The notes under the pieces were generated by a model. That model was not told where the DNA came from. It saw only the letters and a list, made by a program, of their open reading frames with translations, and did no database searches. A stretch of DNA of 64,000 nucleotides from Emergencia sp. 1XD21-10 (GTDB lineage Bacteria > Bacillota > Clostridia > Peptostreptococcales > Anaerovoracaceae): assembly GCF_009936045.1 (NCBI RefSeq), contig NZ_QWEQ01000010.1:62001-126000 (forward strand). The letters run 5' to 3'. A program made the translations under genes and the position numbers. Shown piece by piece: positions 63,127 to 64,000 of this stretch (its first letter is position 1; the number at the start of each line of letters is the position of its first letter).

Positions 63127-64000
63127 TGCAGCAATATTTAGAAATTAAGGCAGAATATCAGGATTGTATTCTCTTTTTTAGATTGGGCGATTTTTATGAG
63201 ATGTTCTTCGACGACGCCAAACTTGCGTCCAGAGAACTGGAGCTGACTTTAACCGGCAAAAACTGCGGGCAGGAGGAGCGAGCTCCTATGTGCGGCGTGC
63301 CGTTTCACTCTGCTGATACCTATATCGCTCGTCTTGTAGAAAAAGGATACAAAGTAGCCATCTGCGAACAGGTGGAAGATCCTGCTGCCGCTAAAGGTAT
63401 TGTAAAACGTGAGGTTATACAGATTGTTACACCAGGCACGGTGACTTCACAGACCATGCTGAAGGAAAACGAAAATAACTATCTGGCTTCGGTATATTTG
63501 GACAAGAAGGGTATGTCCATTTCTTACTGTGATATTTCAACAGGTGAGCTTTATACAACAGAAGAACTTTCCGGACTAAATTTTGCACAGAATATGCTCA
63601 ATGAGCTTGCCAAAATCGATGCAAAAGAAATCATGATAAACGAAGGTGCACAGTCCATCATAGACTGTGACGAAATCAAAGCTGTCACTGGCGCTTTTGT
63701 CTTTGCAAGGAATGAATCCTACTATGCGCAAAAAGCCGCTGAGGACGCAATTAAGGCTCAATTCAGCCAGGTTTCGCTGACAAGTTTAGGACTTTCGGGA
63801 AGAGACTTGTGCGTACTGTCTCTTGGGGCGCTGCTTTCATATCTGCTGGAAACCCAGAAGCAAAACCTTTCACAGCTGACTCAGTGCAGATTTTATGAAA
63901 TAGGAAAACACATGTCTCTCGACAAGGCGACACTCAGAAACCTTGAAATTACAGAGACATTATACGATAAAAGAGTTCAGGGCTCGCTCCTGGGCGTTTT
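63099..64000 (+). CDS. mutS: DNA mismatch repair protein MutS (3' end outside window)
   Basis: MutS recognises mismatches and starts repair. About 300 residues are visible: the mismatch-binding domain with SPMMQQYLEIKAEYQDCIL, FFRLGDFYEMFFDDAKLAS (the Phe-x-Glu-type region GDFYEMF), VAICEQVEDPAAAKGIVKRE, then the connector domain and the start of the core. The frame is open to the window end. AAAGGAG lies before the ATG. It overlaps the DUF3791 copy 3 by 28 bases, so it may share the upstream promoter. Confidence 0.97.
   Translation, partial: MAKNKLSPMMQQYLEIKAEYQDCILFFRLGDFYEMFFDDAKLASRELELTLTGKNCGQEERAPMCGVPFHSADTYIARLVEKGYKVAICEQVEDPAAAKGIVKREVIQIVTPGTVTSQTMLKENENNYLASVYLDKKGMSISYCDISTGELYTTEELSGLNFAQNMLNELAKIDAKEIMINEGAQSIIDCDEIKAVTGAFVFARNESYYAQKAAEDAIKAQFSQVSLTSLGLSGRDLCVLSLGALLSYLLETQKQNLSQLTQCRFYEIGKHMSLDKATLRNLEITETLYDKRVQGSLLGV

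Overview
The window is a stretch of chromosome from an anaerobic, spore-forming, moderately low-G+C Firmicute of the class Clostridia. The evidence is spoIVB and spo0A at the left end, a complete spoIIIAA-AH operon, an IreB-type protein, a 1405-residue CoA-enzyme activase, strong AAGGAGG-type ribosome binding sites and many rho-independent terminators. A gut lineage near the Anaerovoracaceae (Eubacteriales Family XIII) would fit, but that placement is a guess from gene content.

Layout. 1-3.4 kb: comEA (cut by the window edge), a BofC-like protein, spoIVB, spo0A with an upstream 0A box, and a DUF896 protein. 4.0-7.0 kb: cysteine desulfurase, IscU-type scaffold and mnmA, an Fe-S/tRNA-thiolation operon. 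7.4-9.7 kb: an accessory patch with a frameshifted XRE regulator, an N-terminally eroded protein and a divergent Cys-rich protein. 9.8-12.8 kb: M16 peptidase, dut and dgt. 12.8-16.6 kb: an AT-rich insertion carrying a FokI-like type IIS restriction-modification pair with its own promoter. 16.7-21.2 kb: dnaG-rpoD-trmK-nif3, preceded by a sigma-H-like promoter. 21.4-21.7 kb: RNase P RNA. 21.8-31.4 kb: MATE transporter, Cys-cluster protein, giant activase, a degraded C39-like fragment with a membrane-anchored neighbour, superoxide dismutase and yebC. 31.9-36.5 kb: phosphohexomutase, alaS and ireB. 36.6-47.1 kb: ruvX followed by a purine operon (purE-C-M-N-O-AICAR transformylase-D-L) in which the usual bifunctional PurH is replaced by PurO plus a stand-alone AICAR transformylase. 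47.7-52.0 kb: the spoIIIA operon with an unusually short SpoIIIAF. 53.2-59.9 kb: asp23-nusB-TsaD paralogue-xseAB-ispA-dxs-tlyA. 59.9-64 kb: aminotransferase, an array of TTGACA/TGTCAA repeats, a GNAT enzyme, a DUF3791/DUF3990 cluster (DUF3990 looks like an ADP-ribosyltransferase fold) and the start of mutS.

How the parts work together: most of the window is housekeeping (replication, transcription, purines, isoprenoids, Fe-S clusters) plus sporulation genes for the sigma-E to sigma-G to sigma-K steps. The parts most worth a second look are (a) the FokI-like system between dgt and dnaG, (b) the DUF3791-DUF3990-DUF3791-DUF3791 cluster in front of mutS, (c) a roughly 240-260 bp intergenic repeat present twice (31.5 kb and 52.8 kb), (d) a duplicated hairpin module inside the purine operon, and (e) the TTGACA/TGTCAA array. 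No tRNA, rRNA, CRISPR array or transposase was seen.
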